From NCBI RefSeq assembly GCF_001458295.1, contig NZ_CYUD01000004.1, forward strand, positions 62,001 to 126,000: 64,000 bases of DNA, in the 5' to 3' direction. This DNA comes from Ruegeria denitrificans (GTDB taxonomy: Bacteria > Pseudomonadota > Alphaproteobacteria > Rhodobacterales > Rhodobacteraceae). This document shows, piece after piece, positions 27,514 through 37,344 of this stretch (positions are counted from its first letter, which is position 1; each line of letters opens with the position of its first letter). Made by a program: the position numbers and the translations under genes. The notes beneath the pieces were generated by a model that was not told the origin of the DNA, did no database searches, and saw only the letters and a program-made list of their open reading frames with translations.

Positions 27514-29917
27514 TAGCAAATACCTTCAACAGGTCAGCAGGCGGCAGGCGCATCAGACGCAACGCGGGCAAGGCAGCCGCGACAAAAGCGGCTAGCAAGG
27601 TCAACAAGAACAGATATGCCCAATCAACGGGAAACAAAAACATCGGCAACCGCCAGCCGAAGGCCTGCACATTGATTACCGCCAGCAGCGCCCAGGCCAG
27701 AACAAGCCCAAGTGGCAGGGCCATAACTGCCGTAAAGGCGGCAAGCAGCACACTGCGCAGCAACTCCAACCGCGCCAACTGTGCGCGTGTCAGTCCCAGC
27801 GCCCAAACCGGGGTAACCTGCGGCAGTCGCTGGGTCCACAAGGTCAGCAGGCTGGTCAGGATGGCAAACCCCGCCACCCCCAGTGTCAATACGTTCAGCG
27901 CCGAAGTCACCACAAAGGTATTATCGAAGATCGCCAGCGATTGCGCCTTCATGGCAGCCTGTTGCACCACGGCTTGTCGGGGCAGGTCAAACTGCTGTCG
28001 TAACGCCTGAGTGATTTCGGTCGCGCGCTCGGGTGCAAGGCGGATGCCGAACCGGCGTGTGTCAGCCCCGGGTGCGATCTGGTCAAGCTGCGGCATAGAC
28101 ACGATCGCCTGACCGGTTGGGTTGCCATAGTCGGAATAGACGCCCGCCACAGTCAGAGTATGGTCCGCTTTCAGGGTCAACGTATCGCCCGGCCACAAGC
28201 CTGCCCGGCGGGCAAGTTGTTCGTTGATCAGAACAGCCTTACCCGCCATGACCCGATCCCATTCGCCTGCCGACGTAGCGATCAGCGGCCAATGATCGCG
28301 GTAGGTTTGATGATCTTCGACCCCGTACAAAAACAGCGGACCAATCTCGTGGGTCAGTTCAACGCTGCGGATTGGCAGAACGGCGTCCACCTGTGGGTCC
28401 AGCCATTCGGCGATCTGCCGGCCCTGTTGGTTGTCGATGGCGGTCACATAAACCTCGGACGTCAGGCGTTGATCTAGCCAGCCTACAAAGGTGAGGCGAA
28501 AGCTGGAAACCATTGTTCCAACGCCAATATTTGCGGCCAGTGCCAACAACAGCGCCATCAGTGCCAGAGACAAGCCGGGCAATTGCGCCCGCATATCGGC
28601 CCAGACCCATTGGGCGACCGGTCCCCGGGCGCGCCGCTGGAACATCGACAGGGCGAGGGACAGAAGAAACGGCAACGTCAGCGCCGCTCCGGTGAGGATG
28701 CCGCCAACCATCGCAAATCCGGCAACCAGCCCGTCAATGGCGAACCCGATGGCGAATCCGCCCGCAATCAGGATCAGCCCGATCAGACCTGTGCGGTGTT
28801 GTCCCGCGGCAGCGCCGCGCCAAGCGTGTAGCCCGGCTCCGGTCAGCAAGGGCATACGCGCCAGTCGATACAGGGCATGGCCACTGGCCAGCAATGTCCC
28901 CGCCAAAGCCATCGCCAGCCCCGCCAGTGCCCATTGAGGTTGTAAAGACATCTGCCCATCGACCGGCGCGCCATATAACCCGCGCAAAGTGGCTGCGACG
29001 TCGGGCAACAGGGCTCCGGCCAGGAAGAATCCAAGGATCAGGCCCAGCGTGCCGCCGATCAGGGCCAAGATCGTTAGTTCGGCCATGATCATCCAGATCA
29101 AGCGGCGCATTGAAACGCCCAAAGCCCGTAGAGTGCGGATCATTGCCCTCCGCTGTGCAAAGGCCAGTCCGACTGTGCCGTGAACGATAAACAAACCAAC
29201 GGCAAAGGACAGCAGGCCAAAGGCGGTCAGGTTCAGGTGGAAGCTGTCCGTCAGGCTGGCCGCGTCAAGTCGCGCCGAGGCCGTGACACGTTCGAGTTCA
29301 GGCGCGATTTCGGACAACGGTGGCACGCCAACAGGCTGGTCGGGCAGAACTATCAACCGCGAGATTTGTCCGGATTTTTCTAAAAGGGTCTCGGCAACTC
29401 CGATATCGGTCAGGATCAAATCTGGCGGGATTGAGTCAGAGGTTAGAACCGGTGGCAACCCGCTTTGCGTGCGCAGCATCTGCGCAAGATCCGGTGCAGC
29501 CAGCAAACGGCCCGGTGCGGTCAGCATGTCAGCCGGGTCGGGGGGTGTTTCGCTTTGCTCGATTTGAGTTACGGCGGGCAAGGCCGGGTAAGCGACCATG
29601 TCGACCCCCATGACCTGAACTGTGCGCCCGGCGACCCGTAAAGAGCCTTCCAGAACCGCTGCTACCTGCCAGCCAGTTCGGCGCAAAACGACATAACGTT
29701 CGATCGGGATCGGACCAGAAGGGTCGCGCAGTTCATCAAACAGGCCCAAGGCTAGCTGATCACTGGCTTGTTGATAGCTGGCGCGCGCTTCGGCATTTAT
29801 GGCTTGCACCGCCGACCACAACCCGGTCGCCAGCGCAATGCCGATCAGCAGGGTTGCGAGTTGCAACCAATGACGCCGCCAATGGGACATCAAGGCCTGT
29901 ATGACGGCCCCAGTCAT
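27503..29917 (-). CDS. ABC transporter permease, FtsX/MacB-like (AttF/AttG-type)
   Basis: The 804-residue inner-membrane protein has an N-terminal helix, a large periplasmic domain, three helices near residues 235-360, a further central set, a second periplasmic domain, and three C-terminal helices, the duplicated FtsX layout seen in lipoprotein-release-type exporters. AFAQRRAMIRTLRALGVS near residue 253 is the usual coupling segment. It overlaps the ATPase stop upstream by 4 bases and the lipocalin start downstream. Confidence 0.9.
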   Translation of the reverse strand: MTGAVIQALMSHWRRHWLQLATLLIGIALATGLWSAVQAINAEARASYQQASDQLALGLFDELRDPSGPIPIERYVVLRRTGWQVAAVLEGSLRVAGRTVQVMGVDMVAYPALPAVTQIEQSETPPDPADMLTAPGRLLAAPDLAQMLRTQSGLPPVLTSDSIPPDLILTDIGVAETLLEKSGQISRLIVLPDQPVGVPPLSEIAPELERVTASARLDAASLTDSFHLNLTAFGLLSFAVGLFIVHGTVGLAFAQRRAMIRTLRALGVSMRRLIWMIMAELTILALIGGTLGLILGFFLAGALLPDVAATLRGLYGAPVDGQMSLQPQWALAGLAMALAGTLLASGHALYRLARMPLLTGAGLHAWRGAAAGQHRTGLIGLILIAGGFAIGFAIDGLVAGFAMVGGILTGAALTLPFLLSLALSMFQRRARGPVAQWVWADMRAQLPGLSLALMALLLALAANIGVGTMVSSFRLTFVGWLDQRLTSEVYVTAIDNQQGRQIAEWLDPQVDAVLPIRSVELTHEIGPLFLYGVEDHQTYRDHWPLIATSAGEWDRVMAGKAVLINEQLARRAGLWPGDTLTLKADHTLTVAGVYSDYGNPTGQAIVSMPQLDQIAPGADTRRFGIRLAPERATEITQALRQQFDLPRQAVVQQAAMKAQSLAIFDNTFVVTSALNVLTLGVAGFAILTSLLTLWTQRLPQVTPVWALGLTRAQLARLELLRSVLLAAFTAVMALPLGLVLAWALLAVINVQAFGWRLPMFLFPVDWAYLFLLTLLAAFVAAALPALRLMRLPPADLLKVFANER

Positions 29918-30561
29918 GCGATATGGCCACCAGTCAGATGCGCGCGCCGATCCAGACGCGCCGCGATGTCTAGCGAGTGTGTAACCAGCAACAAGGCAGT
30001 TCCGGCCTCAGCAACCAGTGAAAGCATCAGGTCCAGTACTGTTGCGCTGGCGGTTTCGTCCAGATTGCCGGTTGGCTCATCCGCCAGCAACAGCTTTGGC
30101 CGGGGGGCCATGGCGCGTCCGATGGCTACGCGCTGTTGCTGCCCACCCGACAGGTTCTCGGGATAGCGCGCCAACAGGTCGGACAACCCAAGCCGTTCAG
30201 CCAGTTGCGCGGTCCATTCGGTGTCTTCCCGGTTCGCCAGCCGGGCGTGAAATGACAGGTTCTGAGCAACCGTCAGCGATGGGATCAGATTGAATTGCTG
30301 AAATACCAGAGATACGCTTTGTCGGCGCAAGGCGGCGCGGCCACGGTCATCCAGCGTTGACAAGGCGGTACCGTCCAGCGTGATCTCGCCCCCGTCAAAG
30401 CTGTCTAATGCGGCTGCAAGGTTCAACAACGTGCTTTTGCCGCTGCCGCTTTCACCAGTTAGGGCCAGCGTCTGCCCGTGATCCAGGGTCAACGACACAT
30501 CCCGCAACACGGGCCGCCCGCCGGGATAGGATTTTTGTACCTTTTCGATATTCAGCAGCAT
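29914..30561 (-). CDS. ABC transporter ATP-binding protein (LolD/MacB class)
   Basis: The 215-residue ATPase starts at the ATG 30561, preceded by AAGGGG. Walker A is GESGSGKST near residue 38, the Q-loop follows in VFQQFNL, the signature is LSGGQQQR, Walker B is LLLADEPTGNLD, and the switch histidine is in VTHS. It energises the FtsX-like permease with which it overlaps by 4 bases. The operon order ATPase-permease-lipocalin resembles the AttEFGH system. Confidence 0.94.
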   Translation of the reverse strand: MLLNIEKVQKSYPGGRPVLRDVSLTLDHGQTLALTGESGSGKSTLLNLAAALDSFDGGEITLDGTALSTLDDRGRAALRRQSVSLVFQQFNLIPSLTVAQNLSFHARLANREDTEWTAQLAERLGLSDLLARYPENLSGGQQQRVAIGRAMAPRPKLLLADEPTGNLDETASATVLDLMLSLVAEAGTALLLVTHSLDIAARLDRRAHLTGGHIA

Positions 30562-30712
30562 GAAAACCCCTTGGACAATGCCAGCCACAATGTGCAACGC
30601 CATGGCTGAGAGTCCAGCGTCCAAACACAATCTTTTCTAATTGTCACAGCCTTGTTCTTCTTTGGTTAAGTCGCCATTGTGTCAGAACTTCTCCGGGCCG
30701 GGATACGAGTTG

Positions 30713-31147
30713 ATGACACTAGCGCAGCAGATTATTTGGGGCAGTATCTATCTGGGGATTTGTTTTCTGATCGAGATCATCCTTCTGACGTGGTGCACGC
30801 AATTCATCCGGCACATGGCACCACGGCTTGAGAACACAAAACGGTTCCTTGCGATTGCCGGACCGATTTGCATCGCCCTTGCGTTCATCGTTTTCATTCA
30901 CACGATTCAGGTTTGGCTGTGGGCGATTGTCTGGATGATGGGGGATGTTCTGCCAGACTGGAACTCGGCCCTGTATTTCTCGTTGGTGACATTCACCACA
31001 CTGGGCTACGGCGATATTGTGCTGGGTGAACCGCTGCGCATTTTTGGAGCGTTCGCTTCGGTCACCGGGCTGTTGGCCTTTGGCTTGTCGACCGCCTTTA
31101 TGGTCGCGCTGATGACCCAGGTCTTTAAAGAGGAATTAATGTCCTAG
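30713..31147 (+). CDS. Two-helix potassium-channel-like protein (Ion_trans_2)
   Basis: The protein has 144 residues from the ATG at 30713; an upstream TTG would add a hydrophilic stretch. Hydrophobic segments near residues 8-28 and 45-75 precede a pore helix and the selectivity filter TTLGYGD near residue 104, followed by a last helix (GLLAFGLSTAFMVALM). It lacks a cytoplasmic ligand-binding domain. It overlaps the convergent cardiolipin synthase stop by 4 bases. Confidence 0.88.
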   Translation: MTLAQQIIWGSIYLGICFLIEIILLTWCTQFIRHMAPRLENTKRFLAIAGPICIALAFIVFIHTIQVWLWAIVWMMGDVLPDWNSALYFSLVTFTTLGYGDIVLGEPLRIFGAFASVTGLLAFGLSTAFMVALMTQVFKEELMS

Positions 31148-32556
31148 AGGATCGGCGCGAACAGCCGGGCCAGGGGCGAGCCGAACCGGATATAGGCCGG
31201 TTGTTCGGGTAGATTATGTGTCAGTTCATAGCTGTTTTCGAAATCAGCGCGCAGCATTTTGTCCACGGCCTCAGCCGCGCGTTGGTCGAAAAACAGCGCC
31301 ATGGCTTCAAAATTCAGCCGGAATGAGCGGTTGTCCAGATTGGTCGTTCCCACGGCGGCCAGCGTGTCATCGACCACGAATGCCTTTTGATGCATGAACC
31401 CTTCAGTATACCGAAATACGCGCGCGCCACAGTCGCGGATCTCGTCAAAATAGGCGAAGGCGGCCAGCCAGGGTAGGCGGTGGTCGATCACTTCGGGCAC
31501 CAAGATGCGTACATCGACGCCCCGCAAGGCGGCGTGCTGCAGGGCCGTCATGACGTCGATATCGGGCACAAAATAGGGCGAGGCGATCCAAATGCGTTCC
31601 TTGGCCGCGGTGATGGCCGAAAAAAACATCATCGCGCCGGTTTCCGTGTCATCCCCCGGTCCAGTTGCGACCAGAAGGGCATTCATATCCTGTTCGGATT
31701 CCGAACCGGCCCAGTTAAGCTGGTCAATCAGGTCTTCTTCGTGGGCCCAATGCCAGTCTTCGACAAAGATCAACTGTAGTTGCCGGACGATGTGGCCGGT
31801 CATTTTTAGATGCGTGTCACGCCAATGGCCGAAATGTTTGTCCTCGCCCAGATACTCGACACCCACATTATGACCGCCGATAAAGCCTGTTTCACCATCA
31901 ATGATCACGGTTTTACGGTGATTACGATAGTTGAGCTGAAAGCGATATTGCGGCCCCCGCCGATCACGTGGGTTGGCAATTTCAATTCCGGCGGTGCGTA
32001 GTGTTTCCAGATAGGCGGTCGGTAACCCATAGCTGCCCACGGAATCCGTCATGAACCGGACCTGGACACCGCGCCGGGCCGCCGCGATCAGCTTGGACTG
32101 CAACTGTTGGCCCAGTTGGTCGTCGCGGACTATATAGAACTGGATCAGGACATAATTCTGCGCAGCATCTATGGCGTCGAAAATAGCGTCGAACGTGGCT
32201 TTGCCGTCGATTAACAACTCGGCCCCATTGCCGCGAGACACTGGCAGATGCGCCAGCGCCTCAAAAGGGCGGGGATTGATCGACATCTTGGCAAGGTCGG
32301 GTATCGAGAAATCGGCAAAGCTTTTGATGCCTTCGACGACCCGTTCGCTGTGCTTGCGGGCGATGCGATAGCCGCGAAATCTGTGGTGTCCCAGAAACAG
32401 GTATAACGGTACGCCAAAAATCGGGGCCGAGATCAGAAACACCACCCAGCCAACCGCGCCCTGCGGTGTTCGGGCGGTCTGCGCCGCCCGTATCGCAAAG
32501 ACCACAGCCGTCACGTACAGGACGAGGACGGCAGCGGAAACAAGCAATGTCCACAT
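31144..32556 (-). CDS. cls: Cardiolipin synthase (phospholipase D superfamily)
   Basis: The 470-residue protein has two N-terminal membrane helices and two PLD catalytic motifs: HRKTVIIDGETGFIGG near residue 213 and HQKAFVVDDTLAAVGTTN near residue 390, both HxKx4D. It joins two phosphatidylglycerol molecules to form cardiolipin in the inner membrane. Length and layout match bacterial ClsA. It is a single gene. Confidence 0.93.
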   Translation of the reverse strand: MWTLLVSAAVLVLYVTAVVFAIRAAQTARTPQGAVGWVVFLISAPIFGVPLYLFLGHHRFRGYRIARKHSERVVEGIKSFADFSIPDLAKMSINPRPFEALAHLPVSRGNGAELLIDGKATFDAIFDAIDAAQNYVLIQFYIVRDDQLGQQLQSKLIAAARRGVQVRFMTDSVGSYGLPTAYLETLRTAGIEIANPRDRRGPQYRFQLNYRNHRKTVIIDGETGFIGGHNVGVEYLGEDKHFGHWRDTHLKMTGHIVRQLQLIFVEDWHWAHEEDLIDQLNWAGSESEQDMNALLVATGPGDDTETGAMMFFSAITAAKERIWIASPYFVPDIDVMTALQHAALRGVDVRILVPEVIDHRLPWLAAFAYFDEIRDCGARVFRYTEGFMHQKAFVVDDTLAAVGTTNLDNRSFRLNFEAMALFFDQRAAEAVDKMLRADFENSYELTHNLPEQPAYIRFGSPLARLFAPIL

Positions 32557-32579
32557 GAGGTTATCGTTCTCTGAGTGCT

Positions 32580-33554
32580 TTATTCCGACCCAGTGTAGAT
32601 GCGATTCCAGTCTTGCGCCATATCCACGATGACCCAGCCCATATCAGGGCCTTTGTTCAACCCGTCGACCAGTTTCCCGATCGGGCTTTCGCGGTCATAG
32701 GCCCATTCTCTTTCTGCATCGGTATGGTGGATCAGGATGCCCAGACGCGGCCCATGACCGGCGGTGGTCCATTCAAGCATGGCGAAATCCCCGTCCGAAT
32801 TGCCACCGGCCAGAATGGGACGCCTGCCAAGTGTGCGTTCGATGTTGATCGGCTTACCTTCCTTGTCGTCCACAAAGGCAATTCCGGGGGCCTTGATGAT
32901 GGTGGGTGTGCCGTCGGCTGTTTCATAGGTAGTGCCAGTGTAGGTGCCCAGAACCTGTTCCGGTGGAACACCATATGCATCTTCGGCAAAAACGCGCATG
33001 AAATGCAGACCTCCACCCGATACGATATAGGTGCGGAACCCTTCATCCCTGAGATAACGCAGCAGCTCGACCATTGGCTGATAGGTCATCTGGTCATAGG
33101 GCAGCCCGGTATCGGGGTGGCGCGCGGTGTCCAGCCACTTGGTCACCGACGCCTGAAACTCTTCGACACTGATCCCGGAATGCGAGGCGTTCAGAACTTC
33201 AATCAAGGCCTCATGGCCGCCTTCGGCGATGGTTTGTAATTCTCCTTTTGCCGCCGCCTCCAGCGTTGGGCTGGTCAGGATCGAAGGGTTAGCCGCTGCC
33301 AATTCGGCAAGGCGATCCATGGCGAAGGTCAGTTGGAAATAAACCGGTTGTTCCGCCCAAAGTGTCCCGTCATTGTCGAACACTGCAATCCGGTCTGACG
33401 GTGTCACGTAGTCTGGGTTATCCGGATCAGTGACGGCATCGACAAAGGCAACAATCCTGTCTTTCGACTGAGACGTGCCCCAACTGGGCAGCGGATCGGC
33501 AAGCGTAATGCACGGAGCCATGAAAACAGCAGTGGCAAACAAGGCAGCCTTCAT
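32580..33554 (-). CDS. Exported HAD-family phosphatase
   Basis: The protein has 324 residues from the ATG at 33554, which has AAAGGA 8 bases upstream; an earlier TTG start adds seven residues. The N-terminus is a signal peptide (ALFATAVFMAPCITLAD). The HAD motif I is FDNDGTLW near residue 58 with both aspartates; IVSGGG supplies motif II; GNSDGDFAML supplies motif IV. It resembles periplasmic HAD phosphatases. It lies 69 bases downstream of the sulfatase and probably belongs to the same transcript. Confidence 0.87.
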   Translation of the reverse strand: MKAALFATAVFMAPCITLADPLPSWGTSQSKDRIVAFVDAVTDPDNPDYVTPSDRIAVFDNDGTLWAEQPVYFQLTFAMDRLAELAAANPSILTSPTLEAAAKGELQTIAEGGHEALIEVLNASHSGISVEEFQASVTKWLDTARHPDTGLPYDQMTYQPMVELLRYLRDEGFRTYIVSGGGLHFMRVFAEDAYGVPPEQVLGTYTGTTYETADGTPTIIKAPGIAFVDDKEGKPINIERTLGRRPILAGGNSDGDFAMLEWTTAGHGPRLGILIHHTDAEREWAYDRESPIGKLVDGLNKGPDMGWVIVDMAQDWNRIYTGSE

Positions 33555-33623
33555 GAGGAAATCCTTTTGTTTCAATGTGAAAAGGGCCGCCGTTGAACCG
33601 GCGACCCGTGGTTTGCGAGGGGG

Positions 33624-35234
33624 TTAATTGTTGGTCGGTGTGACCAGTTTCTCCATCACTTGATCCAGGTTGAAACTGGCTGCCTTTTGGCGCGGCGGGA
33701 ATTCCTGGAAGGTTTCAAGGAAATCTCCGACATATGCCTGCGCAGGGACCAGGAAATAGGCACGGTCCAACAGCCAGTCGTAATAGGTGTTGGAGGTCCG
33801 ATACGCGCGTTCATAAGGATCACGGCGCAGGTTCACGATCAGCGGAATACGCAGTTCAGTCCAGGGTTCGATCCAAGCGCGGAGGGTGGCCCATGCTTTC
33901 TGCTCAAGGAAGATCAGCTTCCAGTCCTCAAAACGCAGCGCAGTCAAGTCACCGTCATCCGAGAAGTAGAATATCTCTTTCCGTGGGCTTTCCGTGGCTT
34001 CGCCAGTCAACAGCGGCAGGATGTTATAGCCGTCCAAATGTACTTTATAGTCGCGGCCCATGCCGGAGGAACTATAGCCAACTTTCAGCTTTTCCTTGAT
34101 CTCCGGGTCACCAGCGACCGCCAGATAAGTCGGCAGCCAGTCCATGTGATGCACGATCTCATTTGTGACCGATCCCGCCTCGATCTGACCGGGCCAGCGC
34201 ACCATCGATGGAACGCGCCATCCGCCTTCCCAGTTGGTGTTCTTTTCGCCCCAGAACGGTGTCATGGCAGCATCCGGCCATGTATTCATGTGCGGCCCGT
34301 TGTCGGTGGAATAGTGGACGATCGTGTTGTCTGCGATTCCAAGCTCATCCAGCAGGTCCAGCAACTGCCCCACATGCATGTCATGTTCGATCATGCCCGC
34401 TGTGTATTCGTCTGCAACGCCACCAATGATATCGTTCGCTTGCGCGCGTATCTCATCCTTGACGTGGGTGCGGAAATGCATCCGAGTGCCGTTCCACCAG
34501 ACATAGAAGGGCTGGCCTTGCTCATGGGCTCGCTTGATGAAGTCAATTGCAGCAGCAACCGTCTCTTCGTCTACCGTCTCCATGCGCTTGCGGGTCAGGG
34601 GGCCGGTGTCTTCGATGGTTCCATCCGCCTTGGACTTGATCACACCGCGCGGTCCGTATGCTTCGCGGAAGGTGCGACCATCGGCCAGAATTGCGTCACC
34701 GGGATAGTCTTCATTTTCCGGTTCTTCCTCGGCATTTAGGTGATACAAATTGCCGAAAAATTCATCAAATCCATGGTTTGTCGGAAGATGTTCATCCTTG
34801 TCACCCAGGTGATTTTTACCAAATTGACCAGTGGCATAGCCGTGATCCTTCAGCAGGCCCGCAATGGTTGGATCCTCGACCTGCATGCCCAGATCCGCAC
34901 CGGGTAAACCCACTTTGGACAGGCCGGTCCGGAACACTGATTGCCCCATGATATAGGACGACCGGCCCGCGGTGCAGGATTGCTCTCCATAATAGTCGGT
35001 GAATATCATCCCTTCCTTGGCGACCCGGTCAATGTTCGGCGTTTGATACCCCATCAAACCCATCGTGTAGGCGGAGATATTGGATTGTCCGATATCGTCC
35101 CCCCAGATGACCAGAATGTTGGGTTTCTGTTCCTGGGCCCAGGCGGGAATTGCCAGCGCAACGGCGAAAGTAGCCACAGCAACCCGACGTAGGCCAGAGC
35201 GCCAACTATATGCAATCGAACGTGGTGGTGACAT
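33624..35234 (-). CDS. Exported arylsulfatase (type I, formylglycine-dependent)
   Basis: The 536-residue protein has an N-terminal signal peptide cut after AWAQ, possibly twin-arginine-like through LRRVAVATF though not a strict motif. The sulfatase active-site motif is CTAGR with Cys87 as the formylglycine precursor. Metal ligands appear in IWGDDIG and in STDNGPHMN near residue 315. It hydrolyses sulfate esters in the periplasm. A maturation enzyme is not encoded next to it. It is divergent from a Crp-type regulator and followed by an exported phosphatase. Confidence 0.94.
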   Translation of the reverse strand: MSPPRSIAYSWRSGLRRVAVATFAVALAIPAWAQEQKPNILVIWGDDIGQSNISAYTMGLMGYQTPNIDRVAKEGMIFTDYYGEQSCTAGRSSYIMGQSVFRTGLSKVGLPGADLGMQVEDPTIAGLLKDHGYATGQFGKNHLGDKDEHLPTNHGFDEFFGNLYHLNAEEEPENEDYPGDAILADGRTFREAYGPRGVIKSKADGTIEDTGPLTRKRMETVDEETVAAAIDFIKRAHEQGQPFYVWWNGTRMHFRTHVKDEIRAQANDIIGGVADEYTAGMIEHDMHVGQLLDLLDELGIADNTIVHYSTDNGPHMNTWPDAAMTPFWGEKNTNWEGGWRVPSMVRWPGQIEAGSVTNEIVHHMDWLPTYLAVAGDPEIKEKLKVGYSSSGMGRDYKVHLDGYNILPLLTGEATESPRKEIFYFSDDGDLTALRFEDWKLIFLEQKAWATLRAWIEPWTELRIPLIVNLRRDPYERAYRTSNTYYDWLLDRAYFLVPAQAYVGDFLETFQEFPPRQKAASFNLDQVMEKLVTPTNN

Positions 35235-35401
35235 GATGTGCTCCTGATTTGAAAGGGTCGAAAAACCCAGAAGTGAAAATTAGTTGGAGGCAGGCTTTTC
35301 AGCCAATAAGCTGCCAGGAAATGGTCGATTTCTGAACGGCGTTACATCACCCGTAGGGGAATCGAGCGTGCTCAGGTTAGGCGATCATTTGGATTGAAAA
35401 C

Positions 35402-35415
35402 TCATCATATGATGA
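35402..35415. promoter_or_regulatory. 14-bp perfect palindrome, probable operator
   Basis: TCATCATATGATGA is fully self-complementary and ends 15 bases before the ATG of the Crp-type regulator. It is flanked on both sides by ATTGAAAA (35393-35400 and 35417-35424), 24 bases apart. Position and symmetry suggest an autoregulatory or sulfatase-control site. Confidence 0.6.
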
Positions 35416-35430
35416 TATTGAAAAATTCTA

Positions 35431-36111
35431 ATGTTTGACAAAGCGAATAATTTGAAACTCTTGCAGGTCGGCGGCTGGTTCAGCAAACGCCCGGCCGCTT
35501 TTCAGCGCGATTTGCAAGAGTGCGGAGTTCCCAGAACCTATGAAGCCTGGGAAACGCTGTATCACCATGGAGACCCGTCCAACGGGGTGTTTGTGGTTCT
35601 CAGCGGCGGTGTGCAGATTACCGCGCCGGCGGATGATGGGCAGGAGTTTGTTTTGCATCGCGAAGGCGCAGGGTTCTGGGTGGGGGATTTGGCGCTGTTT
35701 GCAGGTGAGCCTCGGTTGGTCAGCGTCGTGACCACGCAAGAGACACACGTACTGTTCTTTCCGACCAGTCGCATTACCAAGCTGGTCCAATCCAAACCGG
35801 ATTACATCCGGGACTTTTATGCGCTGACCCATGAAAACATGCAGACCGCCCTTCGCATCATGGCAAACTTGGCGGTAACGGGCAGTGAAAAGAGGCTTGT
35901 TCTAAGGCTGCTGCATCTGGATGAGGGCACCTCAAAATGCGACGGCTGGATCGTAGTCTCGCAGGAGGAACTGGCAGAGATGATCGCCGTTTCACAGCCC
36001 ACGCTTCATCGCAGTCTGCATCGCCTTGCAGACTTAAATCTCATTGAACTGGGGTACGGCCGGGTGCGGTTGAAAAACAGGCAGGCGCTGATCGCGAGCT
36101 GCCAAACATAG
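35431..36111 (+). CDS. Crp/Fnr family transcriptional regulator
   Basis: The 226-residue protein has an N-terminal cyclic-nucleotide-binding-type beta roll (residues about 35-120, with GVFVVLSGGVQI and FWVGDLALF), a dimer helix, and a C-terminal winged helix with VVSQEELAEMIAVSQPTLHRSLHRL as the helix-turn-helix near residue 175. It has no N-terminal cysteine cluster, so it is not an oxygen-sensing Fnr. The canonical cAMP-contact residues are not evident. It is divergent from the sulfatase gene and is its most likely regulator. Confidence 0.9.
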   Translation: MFDKANNLKLLQVGGWFSKRPAAFQRDLQECGVPRTYEAWETLYHHGDPSNGVFVVLSGGVQITAPADDGQEFVLHREGAGFWVGDLALFAGEPRLVSVVTTQETHVLFFPTSRITKLVQSKPDYIRDFYALTHENMQTALRIMANLAVTGSEKRLVLRLLHLDEGTSKCDGWIVVSQEELAEMIAVSQPTLHRSLHRLADLNLIELGYGRVRLKNRQALIASCQT

Positions 36112-36114
36112 CTG

Positions 36115-37344
36115 TCAGGGGTTCAGTGGTGGAAGGGGCTGTGTTCGATCTTGGTGTGCTCCTTTTAGTCCGTTTAAGGTCGAAATTGCTGCTGACCAAT
36201 CCGAAGTTACCTGAATGGTTTCAGATGAGTAGCGTGCAGCGCCAATCCTTTCCAACTGTTCCTCAAGTGCTTTGTATCCTTGTGGATCACTGCATCGAAG
36301 CTTCCAGATTTCCAGTGCAGAGTATGTCCCGGACAGATCGTGCGCTTGCAGCGCATGGCGCAATTGCGTCAGAGCATATTCCGGCGATGCCTGAAAAGCC
36401 TGCCGCCGTGCGTCTTTCCATTGCCGAAAGCGCGGCGTACCCCAGCGCATAAATGCCCAGGTCACAAAGGCTGCAAGTCCGGCCCAAAATGCATACTCAA
36501 TCAGTTTATCTGTCGTCAAAGGATCCGTTTTGGGCGCGGTCAGCGCCAAATCCACCCCCGGGACTTCCACGGTTTCGACCGCATTGGTCGTTAGGTTGTA
36601 CCACTGAATTGAAACTGGTGGCAGTTGGGTTTGGCCCCCACCTTGGGCGAGATAGACAACCTCGTCGGTGCGTTGACCAGACAAGGTTCCTCGATCCTCG
36701 GTCTCGGTCAGGCGCGGTTCTTTTGGATAAGAACGCAGCAGAGTATCTTGATTTTCAGGAATAAGTTCTGGAACCAAAATCGGACTGGTGCCAGTGATGC
36801 GCGCGGTTAACCGACGTGTGATCGCATCTCCGGCCTGCATCTCGGTCGCGCCTTCAATTTCCTGATCCAATTCGAAACCTGTCGCGATGATCAGAGGGTT
36901 CAGGCTGGCCGCGCCTTCGGGGACAACCGCGTTGATCGTGATTGGTGAAAGCTGGGCCGATACTTGGGTAGGTGTATTTGTTTCAGGATCGGCAAACGTT
37001 ACTGTCATGTCTGCAATGCCAAGGTCGATTTGTCCGGCGACCAATGGATAGACGCGGTAACTGCGCTGAACGCCAGACCAGGTCTCACCGCTCACAGATT
37101 CGCTGACAGGTCCTGACGCGCGTTCGGGAAGACGGACCAGCAGATTTTCCTGTTCCAGTGAAGGAAACACAGGAGGAGACGGCATGAATGTCGGAACCAG
37201 CACTTTGATCCGGACCATGGCCGATTGCCCAACGATCACATCTTCGGTCGGCGCTTCCACCGTGATTTGAGGTTGGATGGTAGCGGTTCCTTGCGACAAC
37301 GCCGCGCAGGGCAACAACAAGAGCAGGGTCAGAAGGCGTCTCAT
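36115..37344 (-). CDS. BatD-like protein (oxygen tolerance/aerotolerance family)
   Basis: The protein has 409 residues from the ATG at 37344 overlapping the stop of the upstream gene. It has a signal peptide (LLTLLLLLPCAALSQG), repeated beta-sandwich segments (TVEAPTEDVIVGQSAMVRI) and one transmembrane helix near residue 295 (LIEYAFWAGLAAFVTWAFM), then a cytoplasmic tail. It matches BatD/DUF7939-type proteins, the last member of Bat operons. It presumably forms a membrane complex with the VWA proteins. Confidence 0.85.
   Translation of the reverse strand: MRRLLTLLLLLPCAALSQGTATIQPQITVEAPTEDVIVGQSAMVRIKVLVPTFMPSPPVFPSLEQENLLVRLPERASGPVSESVSGETWSGVQRSYRVYPLVAGQIDLGIADMTVTFADPETNTPTQVSAQLSPITINAVVPEGAASLNPLIIATGFELDQEIEGATEMQAGDAITRRLTARITGTSPILVPELIPENQDTLLRSYPKEPRLTETEDRGTLSGQRTDEVVYLAQGGGQTQLPPVSIQWYNLTTNAVETVEVPGVDLALTAPKTDPLTTDKLIEYAFWAGLAAFVTWAFMRWGTPRFRQWKDARRQAFQASPEYALTQLRHALQAHDLSGTYSALEIWKLRCSDPQGYKALEEQLERIGAARYSSETIQVTSDWSAAISTLNGLKGAHQDRTQPLPPLNP

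Noticed and set aside
33660-34739. 359-codon frame on the opposite strand of the arylsulfatase.
   Set aside because: The arylsulfatase has an intact active site and signal peptide; the opposing frame has none.
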